From assembly GCA_036261915.1 (NCBI GenBank), contig DATAJX010000001.1:62001-126000 (forward strand): a stretch of 64,000 nt of DNA, written 5' to 3'. Shown piece after piece: positions 17,267 through 26,287 of the stretch. This stretch comes from DATAJX01 sp036261915 (lineage in GTDB: Bacteria; Pseudomonadota; Alphaproteobacteria; UBA2136; UBA6156). Position numbers and translations under genes: made by a program. The notes beneath the pieces were generated by a model that was not told where the DNA came from, ran no database searches, and saw nothing but the letters and a program-made list of their open reading frames with translations. Position 1 is the first letter of the stretch, and each line of letters opens with the position of its first letter.

Positions 17267-18769
17267 ATGGTAGCCAAAACCCGCCCCGCTGAACAGCCCG
17301 AAGCGCCGTTTTCCGACTGGAAACTGGCCTTCATCCTCGCCACGTTCCTGCTGCTGGCCCGCGCGGCCTACATCGCCTTCGTGTCGCCCTACGCCCTGGG
17401 GCCCGACGAAGCCCAGTACTGGCACTGGTCGCTGCACCCCGACTGGTCTTACGTCACCAAGCCGCCGCTCACCACGCTGCTGGCGGGGCTTTCCACCCAA
17501 ATACTGGGCCAAACCGAATTCGCCGTGCGCTTTTTCGCCCTCATCGCGCAAACCGCCACGCTGCTGGTGGGCTTTGGGCTGGCGCGCCAGCTGGGCGGCA
17601 CGCACCAGAGGGCTTCCGGCTGGTGGGCGTTCGCGCTGTTGGCGGCCACGCCATTCACGGCCTTTGCCAGCCTGTTCATGGCACCCGATTCCATCCTCGT
17701 CCCGCTCTACCTCGGCGGCCTGCTGCTGCTGGTCCTCGAATCCCGCCACAGCACGCAAACCCCCAAACACTGGCTGGCCATGGGCGTGCTGGTGGGGCTG
17801 GCGGGCCTGGCCAAGTATTCCGCGGTCTTTTTCTATCCGCTGGCCGGGCTTTACGCGCTGGTCTGGCGGCGTAGCTGGCTCACCGGCCGCTGGTTTTACA
17901 TCTCGGGCCTGGTGGCGCTGGCCCTGCAGGCGCCGGTCATTTACTGGAACCTGCACAACGGGCTCGAAGGCCTGCAACACGTGGCATGGCAGGCCAACGC
18001 GCACGATGCCCGCCACGGCAACCCGCTCACCGTGCTCAACTTTTTGCTGGGGCAGGCGGGCATTTTCGGGCCGGTGGTGTTTGCCCTTATGGTGGCCGCC
18101 GCCACCGCCGCAGCCACGGGCCTTGCCCGGCTGCCGGCGGCGCACCGACTGCTGTTCATCTTCATCGTGCCGCTGTTCGCCCTGTTCACGCTCGAAAATT
18201 TCATCAGCAAGGTGCAGCCCAACTGGCCCATCCTTTCCACCATCCCGGCGCTGCTGCTGCTGGCCGCCTGGCTGCCCGAGCAAAACCGCTTCATCAAAAA
18301 AACCGCGGGCGGCGGCATCATCCTCAATGCCCTGCTTACCCTTATCCTCAGTAACGTGCTGTTTTTCGGCATGCCCACGCTCATCAAGCCTCTGCGCGAC
18401 ATGCTGGGCGTGCGCGAGGTCGGCAACATGACGCGCTACATGCTGGCCAAGCTCGAACCCGGCACCCTGCTGGCGGCCAGCAACTACGGCAGCGTGGCGC
18501 GGCTGGCGTTTTACGTGCCGGGCATGAAGGCCGACACCATGTACATCAAGCCCGAAGGCGAGCGTGCCACCCAGTACGACCTATGGCCGTGGCCCAGCCT
18601 TAAAGGCAAAATGGTGCTGTACGTGGCCGAAGGCAAAAGCCGCGATGTCCCCACCACCGTGCTCAAAAAGTTCCAAAGCTGCACCTATGTCACGGGCACC
18701 GAGATCAAGAACAGCGGCAAGTCGCTGCGGCAGGCGGCCTACTACCTGTGTGCCGGGGCGCGCTCATAA
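17267..18769 (+). CDS. glycosyltransferase family 39 (ArnT-like) membrane protein
   Basis: About 500 residues from ATG 17267, with about ten membrane segments. The first periplasmic loop has LGPDEAQYWHWS with D47-E48, the acidic motif of GT39/PMT_2 enzymes, and the following KPPLTTLLAG block also fits. These enzymes move a sugar from a polyprenyl-phosphate donor to lipid A, protein or another envelope acceptor. The C-terminal ~110 residues are a soluble domain. The pairing with a divergent PAP2 phosphatase suggests a shared role in lipid or lipid A modification; the substrate is unknown. Confidence 0.88.
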   Translation: MVAKTRPAEQPEAPFSDWKLAFILATFLLLARAAYIAFVSPYALGPDEAQYWHWSLHPDWSYVTKPPLTTLLAGLSTQILGQTEFAVRFFALIAQTATLLVGFGLARQLGGTHQRASGWWAFALLAATPFTAFASLFMAPDSILVPLYLGGLLLLVLESRHSTQTPKHWLAMGVLVGLAGLAKYSAVFFYPLAGLYALVWRRSWLTGRWFYISGLVALALQAPVIYWNLHNGLEGLQHVAWQANAHDARHGNPLTVLNFLLGQAGIFGPVVFALMVAAATAAATGLARLPAAHRLLFIFIVPLFALFTLENFISKVQPNWPILSTIPALLLLAAWLPEQNRFIKKTAGGGIILNALLTLILSNVLFFGMPTLIKPLRDMLGVREVGNMTRYMLAKLEPGTLLAASNYGSVARLAFYVPGMKADTMYIKPEGERATQYDLWPWPSLKGKMVLYVAEGKSRDVPTTVLKKFQSCTYVTGTEIKNSGKSLRQAAYYLCAGARS

Positions 18770-18831
18770 AGTTTGCCGTTCGGCAAAATCCGCTCACGCG
18801 TCTAAAGTCGCCTTTGGCGGGCTGAAATAGC

Positions 18832-18857
18832 AAAAACCAGCCCATAGGCTGGTTTTT
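18832..18857. terminator. bidirectional intrinsic terminator
   Basis: AAAAACCAGCC / GGCTGGTTTTT with a CATA loop, between convergent genes. Confidence 0.85.
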
Positions 18858-18864
18858 AAACGCG

Positions 18865-19122
18865 TTATTTGCCACAGGTGGCGGTATTGGCTCCCACCCT
18901 TTCCATGCCTTTCAGGTCGGCCATGGGGTCGGGTTGCAGGTAAAAACAGGGGGGCGCGGGCTTGGCGGGCAGGGCAAAACGGCCCGGCACAAAGTCGGCA
19001 AATTGGCCATGAACCTTGGGCATCGGCAAAAACTTGGGGGGCTGGCTGGCCATGGCAAAAGCCACGGTGGGTATGGCCAATAGCTGAAACCACCCGCAAG
19101 CGGCAAAAGACACTATCTTCAT
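18865..19122 (-). CDS. small exported hypothetical protein
   Basis: An 85-residue protein with a signal peptide (MKIVSFAACGWFQLLAIPTV then AFA-MA cleavage region near residue 24). The mature part is Pro-rich (QPPKFLPMPK, PAKPAPPCFYLQPDP) with two cysteines. A GGAG ribosome site precedes the ATG. Function unknown. Confidence 0.6.
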   Translation of the reverse strand: MKIVSFAACGWFQLLAIPTVAFAMASQPPKFLPMPKVHGQFADFVPGRFALPAKPAPPCFYLQPDPMADLKGMERVGANTATCGK

Positions 19123-19193
19123 GTGAATGCTCCAGATGGGCCGGTAAACGTGCGTAGTATATGCCCTTTTTCAGCCGGACAGGCAAATACTTA

Positions 19194-19820
19194 TTAAGCG
19201 AGCCCGATCTCGTCGGAATAGTTCAGCACATTCAACCCCAACCGCTTGGTGGCGGCCTCGTAGCGGTCCGGGGCAGGGGTGTTGAACAGAATGGCCGGGT
19301 CGGCGGGTACAACCAGCCAGCCGTTGTCCATCAGCTCAATTTCAAGCTGGCCGGGGGCCCAACCGGCGTATCCCAGGCAAAAATTGAGGTTTTTGGGGCC
19401 TTCGCCCCGGGCGATGTCGGTCACAATATCGCTGGTGGTGCTCAGGCCAACGCCGGGGCCCACATGCACGGTGCTGGGGCGGGCGTAATCGCTGCCATGA
19501 ATGACAAACCCGCGGTGGTTCTCCACCGGCCCGCCTTTAAAAATAATGGGGGCGGCAATGGGCTGCGGGGTTTCGGCCAGCTTGGCTTCCATCATCTGCT
19601 CAATGCCCATGCTGTGGGTAATGTCGCTGAACGTGATCTTTTCCTGCGGCTGGTTGATGATAAAGCCCATGGCGCCCTCGCTGCTGTGGCTCACCATGTA
19701 GATCACCGCGCGTTCAAAGGCGCTGCCGTTCAATTCGCCTGTGGCCACCAAAAACGTGTGCTTCAGCTCTGTGATCAGAGTTGAAGGTTTAACGTCGAAC
19801 GGGCTCATATCGAATGCCAT
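19194..19820 (-). CDS. YqgE/AlgH family protein
   Basis: A 208-residue protein of the UPF0301 (YqgE/AlgH) family: GTFL-like HTFLVATGEL, the FERAVIYMVSHSSEGAMGFIINQP block, FKGGPVENHRGFVIH and FCLGYAGWAPGQLEIEL. Family length and motifs are complete. Its biochemical role is unknown. Start may be ATG 19820 or 19808. Confidence 0.93.
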   Translation of the reverse strand: MAFDMSPFDVKPSTLITELKHTFLVATGELNGSAFERAVIYMVSHSSEGAMGFIINQPQEKITFSDITHSMGIEQMMEAKLAETPQPIAAPIIFKGGPVENHRGFVIHGSDYARPSTVHVGPGVGLSTTSDIVTDIARGEGPKNLNFCLGYAGWAPGQLEIELMDNGWLVVPADPAILFNTPAPDRYEAATKRLGLNVLNYSDEIGLA

Positions 19821-19890
19821 AACCGCCCCATTATCGCATCCCCGTTCGCCATTTCAACCCCGCAAGCGGGCTTATTTTTTGCCGTATCGG

Positions 19891-20352
19891 CTATTTCGGC
19901 ATTGCCAATTTAGAAATGGCGGCGACGGCCAGTCTGTCCACCCGTTCATTCTCCGGGTGTCCGGCATGGCCCCGCACCCATACCCATGTCAGGTCGTGGC
20001 GGGCGGCGGCAACCCGCAAAAGCTCCCACAGGTCGCGGTTCTCGACCACCTTGTTCTGGCTGTTCTTCCAGTTGCGCTTCAGCCAGCCCGGCATCCACTC
20101 GGTCATGCCCTTCATCACGTACTGGCTGTCGGTATGAATGGTTACCGCGCAGCCTTGCTTCAGCGCGTTCAGGCCTTCCACCACGGCCTGCATTTCCATG
20201 CGGTTGTTGGTTGTGGGGTTTTCGCCCCCGCTGCCTTCGCGTTCGGTGCCGTTCCAGCGCAGCAGGTAGGCCCAGCCGCCGGGGCCGGGGTTGCCGCTGC
20301 ACGCGCCGTCGGTAAAAAGGTCCACCTTCTGTTTGTCCGTCTGTTTATCCAT
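19891..20352 (-). CDS. rnhA: ribonuclease HI
   Basis: A 153-residue enzyme that degrades RNA in RNA-DNA hybrids. Catalytic residues are D15 (FTDGACSGNPGPGGW), E53 (NNRMEMQAV), D75 (HTDSQYV), H129 and D139 (NERVDRLA). The basic handle region WLKRNWKNSQNK is present. It is divergent from rlmE. Confidence 0.96.
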   Translation of the reverse strand: MDKQTDKQKVDLFTDGACSGNPGPGGWAYLLRWNGTEREGSGGENPTTNNRMEMQAVVEGLNALKQGCAVTIHTDSQYVMKGMTEWMPGWLKRNWKNSQNKVVENRDLWELLRVAAARHDLTWVWVRGHAGHPENERVDRLAVAAISKLAMPK

Positions 20353-20431
20353 ATGGCCTTACTACCCTCAAACAGGGGCATTGATAAAGAGTCTGGTGCC
20401 AAAAGCGCCATAATGCGCTAAGCAGGTGGGC

Positions 20432-21097
20432 ATGCCGGTCAAACCCGCCAAAAAATTCACCTCCAAAAGGCTCTCGGCCTCCAGCAAGGCGTACCTCAAC
20501 CGCCAGGCGGCCGACAGCTTCGTGCAGGCCGCCCGCGCCCAGGGCTACCGCGCCCGCTCGGCCTTTAAATTGCAAGAGATCGACCAAAAGCACAAACTTT
20601 TCCGCCACGGCCAAACGGTGGTCGATCTCGGCGCCGCGCCCGGCAGCTGGTGCCAGGTGGCGGCCGAAAAGGTCGGCCCCACGCACAAGGGCGGCGGCCG
20701 CATCGTGGGGATAGATTTGCTCGAGATCCCCCCGCTGGCCGGCATCACGTTCATCGAGGCCGACTTCACGTCCGACGAAGGCCTGGGCCAGCTGCTCCCG
20801 CACGTGCAGCCCGAGGGCGTCGACGTGGTGATGTCCGACATGGCCGCCAACACCACCGGCCACCACGCCACTGATGGGTTACGCACCATGGCACTGGCCG
20901 AACTGGCGGCCGACTTCGCGCTCACCCACCTCAAGCCGGGCGGGCACTTCCTCACCAAGGTGTTCATGAACGGCGACGAAGCCAAGCTGCGCGACACCCT
21001 GCGCCCGCACTTCACCAAGGTGATGTTCGTCAAGCCGGGCGCCTCCCGTGCCGAAAGCCGCGAAATTTTCCTGCTGGCCCTCAACAAAAAGGCGTGA
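20432..21097 (+). CDS. rlmE: 23S rRNA (uridine-2'-O)-methyltransferase RlmE
   Basis: A 221-residue FtsJ/RrmJ methyltransferase that methylates U2552 of 23S rRNA. The SAM loop is VVDLGAAPGSWCQVA, and the K-D-K-E catalytic tetrad is visible: Lys in ARSAFKLQEID, Asp in MSDMA, Lys in FLTKVFMNG and Glu in AESREIF. I start at ATG 20432, seven bases after AGG; a GTG six bases upstream is an alternative. The basic N-terminal ~25 residues are typical. Confidence 0.94.
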   Translation: MPVKPAKKFTSKRLSASSKAYLNRQAADSFVQAARAQGYRARSAFKLQEIDQKHKLFRHGQTVVDLGAAPGSWCQVAAEKVGPTHKGGGRIVGIDLLEIPPLAGITFIEADFTSDEGLGQLLPHVQPEGVDVVMSDMAANTTGHHATDGLRTMALAELAADFALTHLKPGGHFLTKVFMNGDEAKLRDTLRPHFTKVMFVKPGASRAESREIFLLALNKKA

Positions 21098-21109
21098 GAT
21101 GCTAAGGGC

Positions 21110-22699
21110 ATGCCCGCATCATCAGAGCTTCTCAGCGTCAAAAACCTCACCATCAAAACCGGCAACAAAACGCTGGTGAAGAACCTGTCGTTCAGCCTGA
21201 ACAAAGGCGAAACGCTGGCATTGGTCGGCGAGAGCGGCAGCGGCAAAACCATCAGCGCGCTGTCGGTCATGGGGCTGCTGGCGCCCGAACTCTCGGCCAA
21301 GGCCGACAGCATGCACTTCAACGGCACCGAACTGCAAACCCTCGCGCCCAAATCGCGCCGGGCTCTGCGCGGCCGCGTGATGAGCATGATCTTTCAGGAG
21401 CCCGCCACCGCATTAAATCCCGTCCTCACCTGCGGCTACCAGGTCGAAGAAGCGTTCATTATCCACGGCGGCCTCGGCAAAAAGGCTCGCCGCCAAAAGG
21501 TGCTCGACCTGTTCAGGCAGGTGCAGCTGCCGCAACCCGAACGCATCTTCAAAAGCTACCCGCACGAACTCTCCGGCGGCCAGCGCCAGCGGGTGATGAT
21601 CGCCATGGCGCTCGCGCACAAACCCGCGCTGCTCATCGCCGACGAACCCACCACCGCACTCGACGTCACCGTGCAGGCCGAGATCATATCGCTGGTCAAA
21701 AAACTGCAGGCCGACCTCGGCATGGCCATGCTCTGGATCACGCACGATTTCGGCGTGGTCAAACAACTCGCCAACCAGGTTGTGGTCATGAAAAACGGTA
21801 CAAAGGTCGAAGAAGGCACCGCCGCGCAAATTTTCAAAAAGCCCAAACACGCCTACACCAAACAGTTGCTGTCAGCCACGCTCGGCCTCAACGCCAAGCC
21901 GCTGGCCAGTGGCAAATCACCTGTTGTGTTGCATGCCGAAAAACTCAGCCACACCTACACACGCCCGGGCTTCTGGCCGTTCAAAAAGGCCGAGCACCTG
22001 CAAGCGCTCAGCAATGTCTCGCTCTCCCTGCAAGCAGGCCAAACCTTAGGTGTGGTGGGTGAAAGCGGTAGCGGCAAAAGCACGCTCGCCCGTGTGCTTA
22101 CCCGGCTGACCGAACCCGCCCATGGCGGCAAAATCGTGGTGCTTGGCCATACCTTCACGGGCCTCGAAGGCAATGCCAAACGCCTTGCGCGCAAAAACCT
22201 GCAAATGGTGTTTCAAGATCCTTCCGCCGCGCTCAACCCTTATCTTACGGCGGGCGAAAGCGTCGCCGAAGGCGTGCGCGCCCACAACCTCATCGGCCCG
22301 AAAAAGATCCGCGCCTACGTCGACAAGATCATGGCCGATTGCGGCCTGCCGTCCGACAGCTACGACAGATACCCGCACCAGTTTTCGGGCGGCCAAAAGC
22401 AGCGCATCTGCATCGCGCGCGCGCTGGCGCTCAAACCCAAAATCATTATCGCCGACGAAGCCGTGAGCGCGCTCGACGTCTCCATCCAGGCGCAAATTCT
22501 CAAGCTGCTGGCCTCCATCCAAAAAGCCGAACGCACCAGCTACGTGTTCATCAGCCACGATCTCCGCGTGGTCAGCCACCTCGCGCACAACGTGCTGGTC
22601 ATGCACAACGGCAAGGTGGTCGAAAGCGGGCCCACGCAAAAGGTCTTCAGCAAGCCGCAGCACGCCTACACCAAAAAATTGCTTTCCGCGGTTATCTAA
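21110..22699 (+). CDS. yejF: ABC transporter with two ATP-binding domains (YejF type)
   Basis: A 529-residue fusion of two ABC ATPase domains. Domain 1 (about 8-265): Walker A GESGSGKT, signature LSGGQRQR, Walker B LLIADEP. Domain 2 (about 270-529): Walker A GESGSGKS near 316-323, signature FSGGQKQR, Walker B IIIADEA. Both end in the C-terminal motif of peptide/nickel ABC ATPases (HAYTKQLLSA and HAYTKKLLSA). In E. coli YejF powers YejABEF uptake of peptides and microcin C. No permease or binding protein gene lies nearby, so its partners are elsewhere. Confidence 0.92.
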   Translation: MPASSELLSVKNLTIKTGNKTLVKNLSFSLNKGETLALVGESGSGKTISALSVMGLLAPELSAKADSMHFNGTELQTLAPKSRRALRGRVMSMIFQEPATALNPVLTCGYQVEEAFIIHGGLGKKARRQKVLDLFRQVQLPQPERIFKSYPHELSGGQRQRVMIAMALAHKPALLIADEPTTALDVTVQAEIISLVKKLQADLGMAMLWITHDFGVVKQLANQVVVMKNGTKVEEGTAAQIFKKPKHAYTKQLLSATLGLNAKPLASGKSPVVLHAEKLSHTYTRPGFWPFKKAEHLQALSNVSLSLQAGQTLGVVGESGSGKSTLARVLTRLTEPAHGGKIVVLGHTFTGLEGNAKRLARKNLQMVFQDPSAALNPYLTAGESVAEGVRAHNLIGPKKIRAYVDKIMADCGLPSDSYDRYPHQFSGGQKQRICIARALALKPKIIIADEAVSALDVSIQAQILKLLASIQKAERTSYVFISHDLRVVSHLAHNVLVMHNGKVVESGPTQKVFSKPQHAYTKKLLSAVI

Positions 22700-22711
22700 A
22701 CCACAGTCGTC

Positions 22712-22740
22712 ATCCTCGCGCTTTCTTCAAGCGCGGGGAT
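22712..22740. terminator. long palindrome, terminator or dispersed repeat
   Basis: ATCCTCGCGCTT and AAGCGCGGGGAT form a 12-bp stem (one wobble) around TCTTC, in the context GTCGTCATCC...GGGGATCCA. That context matches a palindromic repeat type common between genes in alphaproteobacteria, and the site also serves as the only terminator candidate between the convergent yejF and M3 peptidase genes. Confidence 0.6.
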
Positions 22741-22753
22741 CCACTCTTAATCC

Positions 22754-24667
22754 TTACTTTACTTTCGCAGCCAGCTTTTCAGCCTCTTCCAGCCACTTGC
22801 CGGCGCTGCCCAGCAAGCCGTTTTCCCAGAACGCCGGGTCGGTCGGGTCAAGCCCGAAAGGTGCCAGCAACGCCACGCCATCCTTGGTGCCGCCGGCGCG
22901 CAGCAGGTCCAGGTACAGCGGCTCGAATTTCGCCCCCACGCGCTCGCGGCTGCTCATCAAGCTCTGGGTGAACAGTTCGCCGAAGGCATAGGCGTAAACA
23001 TAAAAGGGGCTGTGGAAGTGCCCGATGTAACTCCACAGGTTGTTGGTGTTCTCATAGGTGAACACGTTGCCGCTCACGCCATAAAGCTTCTGCGTGGTGG
23101 CGGCCCATACCGCTTCAATATCTTCAACGCCCAGCTTGCCGTCGCGGCGCTTGGCATGCAGTTCCTGCTCAAACAGGCTGAAGCCGATCTGCCGCACCAC
23201 GGTGTTCATAAAGTCGTTCAGCTTTTCCACCAGCAGCACCAAACGCTCCTTGTCGGTGCGGGTCGAGGCGAGCAAATGTTCAAACGTCAGCATCTCGCCA
23301 AACACACTGGCGGTCTCGGCGTACACCATCGGCGCATGCCACATCAGCGGCCCTTGCGCCTGTGCGGCCAGCAACCCGTGCACCGCGTGGCCCAGCTCGT
23401 GCGCCAGCGTCGCCACGTCGCGCGGCGTGCCCATAAAGTTCAGCAGCATGTAGCTCTTGTCGCCGTCGGGCAGCACCGCGGTGGCGTCGTAGGCACCGCC
23501 CACCTTGCCGCTGGCGGGCGGGGCATCCACCCAGCCGCTGTCCAGCACGGTGTCCACCAGCTTGCCCAGCGTGGGGGAAAAACTGGTGTAAGCGCCGCGC
23601 ACCACGTCGCAGGCCTCGGCCCAGCTCATCTTGCTTTTGCTGGAAAAGGGCAGGGGTGCCTGCCGGTCGCTCCATTTCAAATTCTTCTGCTTCAGCAGCT
23701 GCGCCTTCAACCGGTAAAAACGCTGGCACAAGGCGGCACCGGTGCCCATCGCGGCATCGTGCAGCGCTTTCACCGTGGCGTCGTCCACCTGGTTGCCCAG
23801 GTTGCGCGCGCTCATGGCGTGGGGGTAGTTGCGGGCGGTATCGTCAACAGCCTTGTCGCCCATCATTACGTTCAATGCGCGGGCCTGGAAGTACGGCAGC
23901 TTCTGCGCCGCCAGGCCGTCGTTCACAACCTGTAACACCTTGGCGCGCACTTTCGCGTCGTGGCTTTCCTCCAGCACGTGCAGCATTTCCGGCAGGCCTT
24001 TCTTGCTTCCGGCCCATGCAAATTCCAGCTTCGATTCGATCTCGTCCATCATGTCATCCCACTCGCTGGGGCCGAAGGGGTCGCGCAGGGTCAGCGCCTC
24101 CTCAACCTCCTCGCTCAGGTAGTGCTTGGCCAGCGCGCGGGTGTGTTCCAGCATCGGCTTGTGGTGGGCCACGGCGTTGTCCTCGCGGCACAGGCGCTTA
24201 AAAATGCCTTCATCAAGCTTTGCCACTTCCAGGTCAAAGAACGTGAAGTGCTTGGCATGCGCGGCGGCCAACGCTTCGCTCACGCGGCTTTGTGTCTTGC
24301 GTAATGCCGTGTTGCCGGTATCGCGGCTGGCCGAAAGGAACATGTAATAACCCAGCTTGTTCTCGCGGCGGGTCAGGTCGGCCAGCGTGGTCAGCGCGGC
24401 ACCCAGTCTGGTGTTCAACTGGCCGCGGTAGGTCTTGTCGAAGTCCGCCATGCTTGCCAGCAGCGCGGCAAGGTCGCGCTCGATCGCCGGATCGGTGGGG
24501 CTGCTGTAAAAAGTGGTCAGGTCCCAGCGCACGTTCTCGGCGCCGGTTTTGGTCGTGGCCATCTTTTTCGCAGGCGCCTTCTTCACGGCCTTGGGTTTCG
24601 GTTTTGCCGAAGCCTTCGCCTTGGTTGCTTTTTTGGGTGCAGGTTTTTGGGGTTTCGCTTTAGCCAT
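22754..24667 (-). CDS. pepF: oligoendopeptidase F-like M3 metallopeptidase
   Basis: A 637-residue zinc peptidase from ATG 24667. The zinc site HELGH lies near residue 420 (LAHELGHAVHG), with the downstream Glu ligand region YAETASVFGE. The remaining ~560 residues form the helical M3 channel that restricts the enzyme to short peptides. An unusual N-terminal extension of about 40 residues is almost pure Ala/Lys/Pro (AKPQKPAPKKATKAKA). The frame is open 144 bases further upstream, but that region holds an intergenic repeat. It may digest peptides taken up by the adjacent YejF system, which is inference. Confidence 0.92.
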   Translation of the reverse strand: MAKAKPQKPAPKKATKAKASAKPKPKAVKKAPAKKMATTKTGAENVRWDLTTFYSSPTDPAIERDLAALLASMADFDKTYRGQLNTRLGAALTTLADLTRRENKLGYYMFLSASRDTGNTALRKTQSRVSEALAAAHAKHFTFFDLEVAKLDEGIFKRLCREDNAVAHHKPMLEHTRALAKHYLSEEVEEALTLRDPFGPSEWDDMMDEIESKLEFAWAGSKKGLPEMLHVLEESHDAKVRAKVLQVVNDGLAAQKLPYFQARALNVMMGDKAVDDTARNYPHAMSARNLGNQVDDATVKALHDAAMGTGAALCQRFYRLKAQLLKQKNLKWSDRQAPLPFSSKSKMSWAEACDVVRGAYTSFSPTLGKLVDTVLDSGWVDAPPASGKVGGAYDATAVLPDGDKSYMLLNFMGTPRDVATLAHELGHAVHGLLAAQAQGPLMWHAPMVYAETASVFGEMLTFEHLLASTRTDKERLVLLVEKLNDFMNTVVRQIGFSLFEQELHAKRRDGKLGVEDIEAVWAATTQKLYGVSGNVFTYENTNNLWSYIGHFHSPFYVYAYAFGELFTQSLMSSRERVGAKFEPLYLDLLRAGGTKDGVALLAPFGLDPTDPAFWENGLLGSAGKWLEEAEKLAAKVK

Positions 24668-24748
24668 GGGCCCGAACCTACCCGCACCGACATCCAACCG
24701 CAAGTACGGCATCATCCGCGTACCTAAAAGGGCCATAAATAAACAGCC

Positions 24749-24800
24749 GCGCACCAAAAGTGTACAGCCAACCGACAGCGGCGCATCACTTCCGCACGCT
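24749..24800. repeat. GCGCATCAC-type intergenic repeat, copy B (partial)
   Basis: CGCGCACCAAAAGTGTACAGCCAAC...GCGGCGCATCACTTCCGCACGC shares the AAGTGTACAG word and the GCGCATCAC word with copy C (49201-49295), but is shorter. It lies in the 220-base gap between two divergent genes. Confidence 0.45.
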
Positions 24801-24888
24801 TTTTCCGTCAAACGGCCGCCCTATATATTGTATGTAAGCGCGGCACGCCGGGTTGACCAAACCGCCCCCAAACGCTACCCATGACGCC

Positions 24889-25548
24889 ATGCATATCAAC
24901 GACACGCTCATCCGGGAATTCGACGAAGCCATGAAGCAGGAACGCCTGCTCGAGGTCTGGCATAAATTCCGCTGGTATATTATCGGCTTGGTCACCTTCA
25001 TCGTGTTGGCCGTGGCGGGGTGGCAGGGTTGGCAGGCATGGCAACTGCACCAGGCCCGCAGCATGGCCGAACGTTACTACGCCTGGACCAAACTGCCCGA
25101 AAAGGAGCAGCAGGCCAAACTGCCCGAACTCCTGCAACGCAGCACCCAAGGCTACCGCGCCCTCATCGTCTTCAAACAGGCGCAAGAGCAAGGCAAAACC
25201 GACGCTGTGGCCGCCGACCGCACCTATGCGCTGGTGTACGGCGACCGTGGCCAGCCCCAGTGGCTGCGCGAAATGGCCCGCCTGAACGCGGCCATCATCC
25301 TGCTGGGCCGTAACGATACCCTGGCGCAGGAGCACCTCTCGGTACTCGCCCAGCAACCCGAAGAAGCCAAGGCAGGCCCTGCTTATCCGGCCGCGCTCGA
25401 GCTGCTGGCCATGTTGGCCATCCGCCAGGGCGATACCACCACCGCCAACGGTTACCTCAACCGCATGGTGGCATTGCCCAACCTGCCGGCCGATAGCCGC
25501 GCCCGCGCCCGTTTGTGGCTGGGTGCGTACTCCACGTTGGCCAAATAA
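24889..25548 (+). CDS. TPR-like membrane-anchored protein (YfgM-like)
   Basis: A 219-residue protein from ATG 24889. A cytoplasmic N-terminal helix (IREFDEAMKQERLLEVWHKFRW) precedes one membrane segment (about 28-48, YIIGLVTFIVLAVAGW) and a periplasmic helical domain of tetratricopeptide type. This layout and the WHKFRWYIIG transition match the alphaproteobacterial tetratricopeptide/YfgM-like proteins. It may act as a periplasmic chaperone partner of the Sec translocon, by analogy. Confidence 0.82.
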   Translation: MHINDTLIREFDEAMKQERLLEVWHKFRWYIIGLVTFIVLAVAGWQGWQAWQLHQARSMAERYYAWTKLPEKEQQAKLPELLQRSTQGYRALIVFKQAQEQGKTDAVAADRTYALVYGDRGQPQWLREMARLNAAIILLGRNDTLAQEHLSVLAQQPEEAKAGPAYPAALELLAMLAIRQGDTTTANGYLNRMVALPNLPADSRARARLWLGAYSTLAK

Positions 25549-25664
25549 CCTCACATTTCTGCCGTCCGGGGGTTGTGCTTTGGCATTGGCGCCCCATCTG
25601 GAGAACAGAGATTGACGCGGAGGGCCGTGGCCCTTACGCTGGACTGAATAAAAGGAGCTTTGTG

Positions 25665-25871
25665 ATGGCCGGTTTGTTTGCCCAAGTGCGTTTGCCCGTT
25701 GAACTGAAAATGAAGCCCACCAACGGCTTGATCGAAATCCAGCCCCTCGAGGTCAGCCCGTCTGAAGACGCGTTTTTCGGTGGCTACGCCGAAGACATGC
25801 TGGCCGACCTTGGCGCCGACCTGGTGGTCGATGCCCCCAAGGCGCGTATCAGCCGTAAAATACAAGGTTAA
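25665..25871 (+). CDS. small hypothetical protein
   Basis: A 68-residue protein with a strong AAAGGAG ribosome site 6 bases before ATG 25665. It starts MAGLFAQVRLPVELKMKP and ends with a basic KARISRKIQG. Its TAA is followed four bases later by the TTG start of the YbjQ gene, so the two are translated together. No family recognised. Confidence 0.65.
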   Translation: MAGLFAQVRLPVELKMKPTNGLIEIQPLEVSPSEDAFFGGYAEDMLADLGADLVVDAPKARISRKIQG

Positions 25872-25875
25872 TCAA

Positions 25876-26205
25876 TTGCTTATCACCACCACGCCCTTTG
25901 TCGAGGGCTACCGCATCCGCAAATACGGCCCGCTTGTGGCGGCCGAGGCGGTGATGGGGACGAACATCTTCCGCGATTTTTTCGCCAAGGTACGAGATGT
26001 AGTGGGTGGCCGCAGCAGCGCCTTTCAGGCCGCCCTGGCAAACGCCCGCGAGCTGACTTTACGGGAAGTAACCGAGCAGGCGGAGCGGGCGGGTTGTAAT
26101 GCTATCATAGGGTTAGATATAGATTATGGCGAGATCTCGGGCGGCGGGATGACCATGCTGATGGTGGCTGTTCAGGGCAGTGCCGTATTTATTGAGCCTG
26201 CATAA
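25876..26205 (+). CDS. YbjQ (UPF0145) family protein, TTG start
   Basis: About 109 residues from TTG 25876. The family pattern is clear: LITTTPFVEGYRI, then GPLVAAEAVMGTNIFRDFFAKVRDVVGGRS, an ELTLREV helix, CNAIIGLDIDY and the strand MTMLMVAVQG. YbjQ proteins form pentamers and are called heavy-metal-binding by homology, without firm proof. No ATG fits the conserved N terminus; an AAGG motif precedes the TTG. A hairpin terminator follows at 26229-26249. Confidence 0.88.
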   Translation: MLITTTPFVEGYRIRKYGPLVAAEAVMGTNIFRDFFAKVRDVVGGRSSAFQAALANARELTLREVTEQAERAGCNAIIGLDIDYGEISGGGMTMLMVAVQGSAVFIEPA

Positions 26206-26228
26206 TCAATAAGTTACGCGAATTTTGT

Positions 26229-26249
26229 TGCGCCCCTGGGGGGCGCTTT
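26229..26249 (+). terminator. hairpin after ybjQ-like gene
   Basis: GCGCCCC / GGGGCGC pair around a short loop, followed by TTTGTG, between the YbjQ gene and the phage-like island. Confidence 0.6.
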
Positions 26250-26287
26250 GTGTATACTACCTTAGGTTGCAATAATAGGGAGGAAAA

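Noticed and set aside
16877..18283. 468-codon minus-strand frame opposite the GT39 gene
   Set aside because: Low-complexity Gln/Gly/Arg product, opposite a membrane protein with clear hydrophobic segments.
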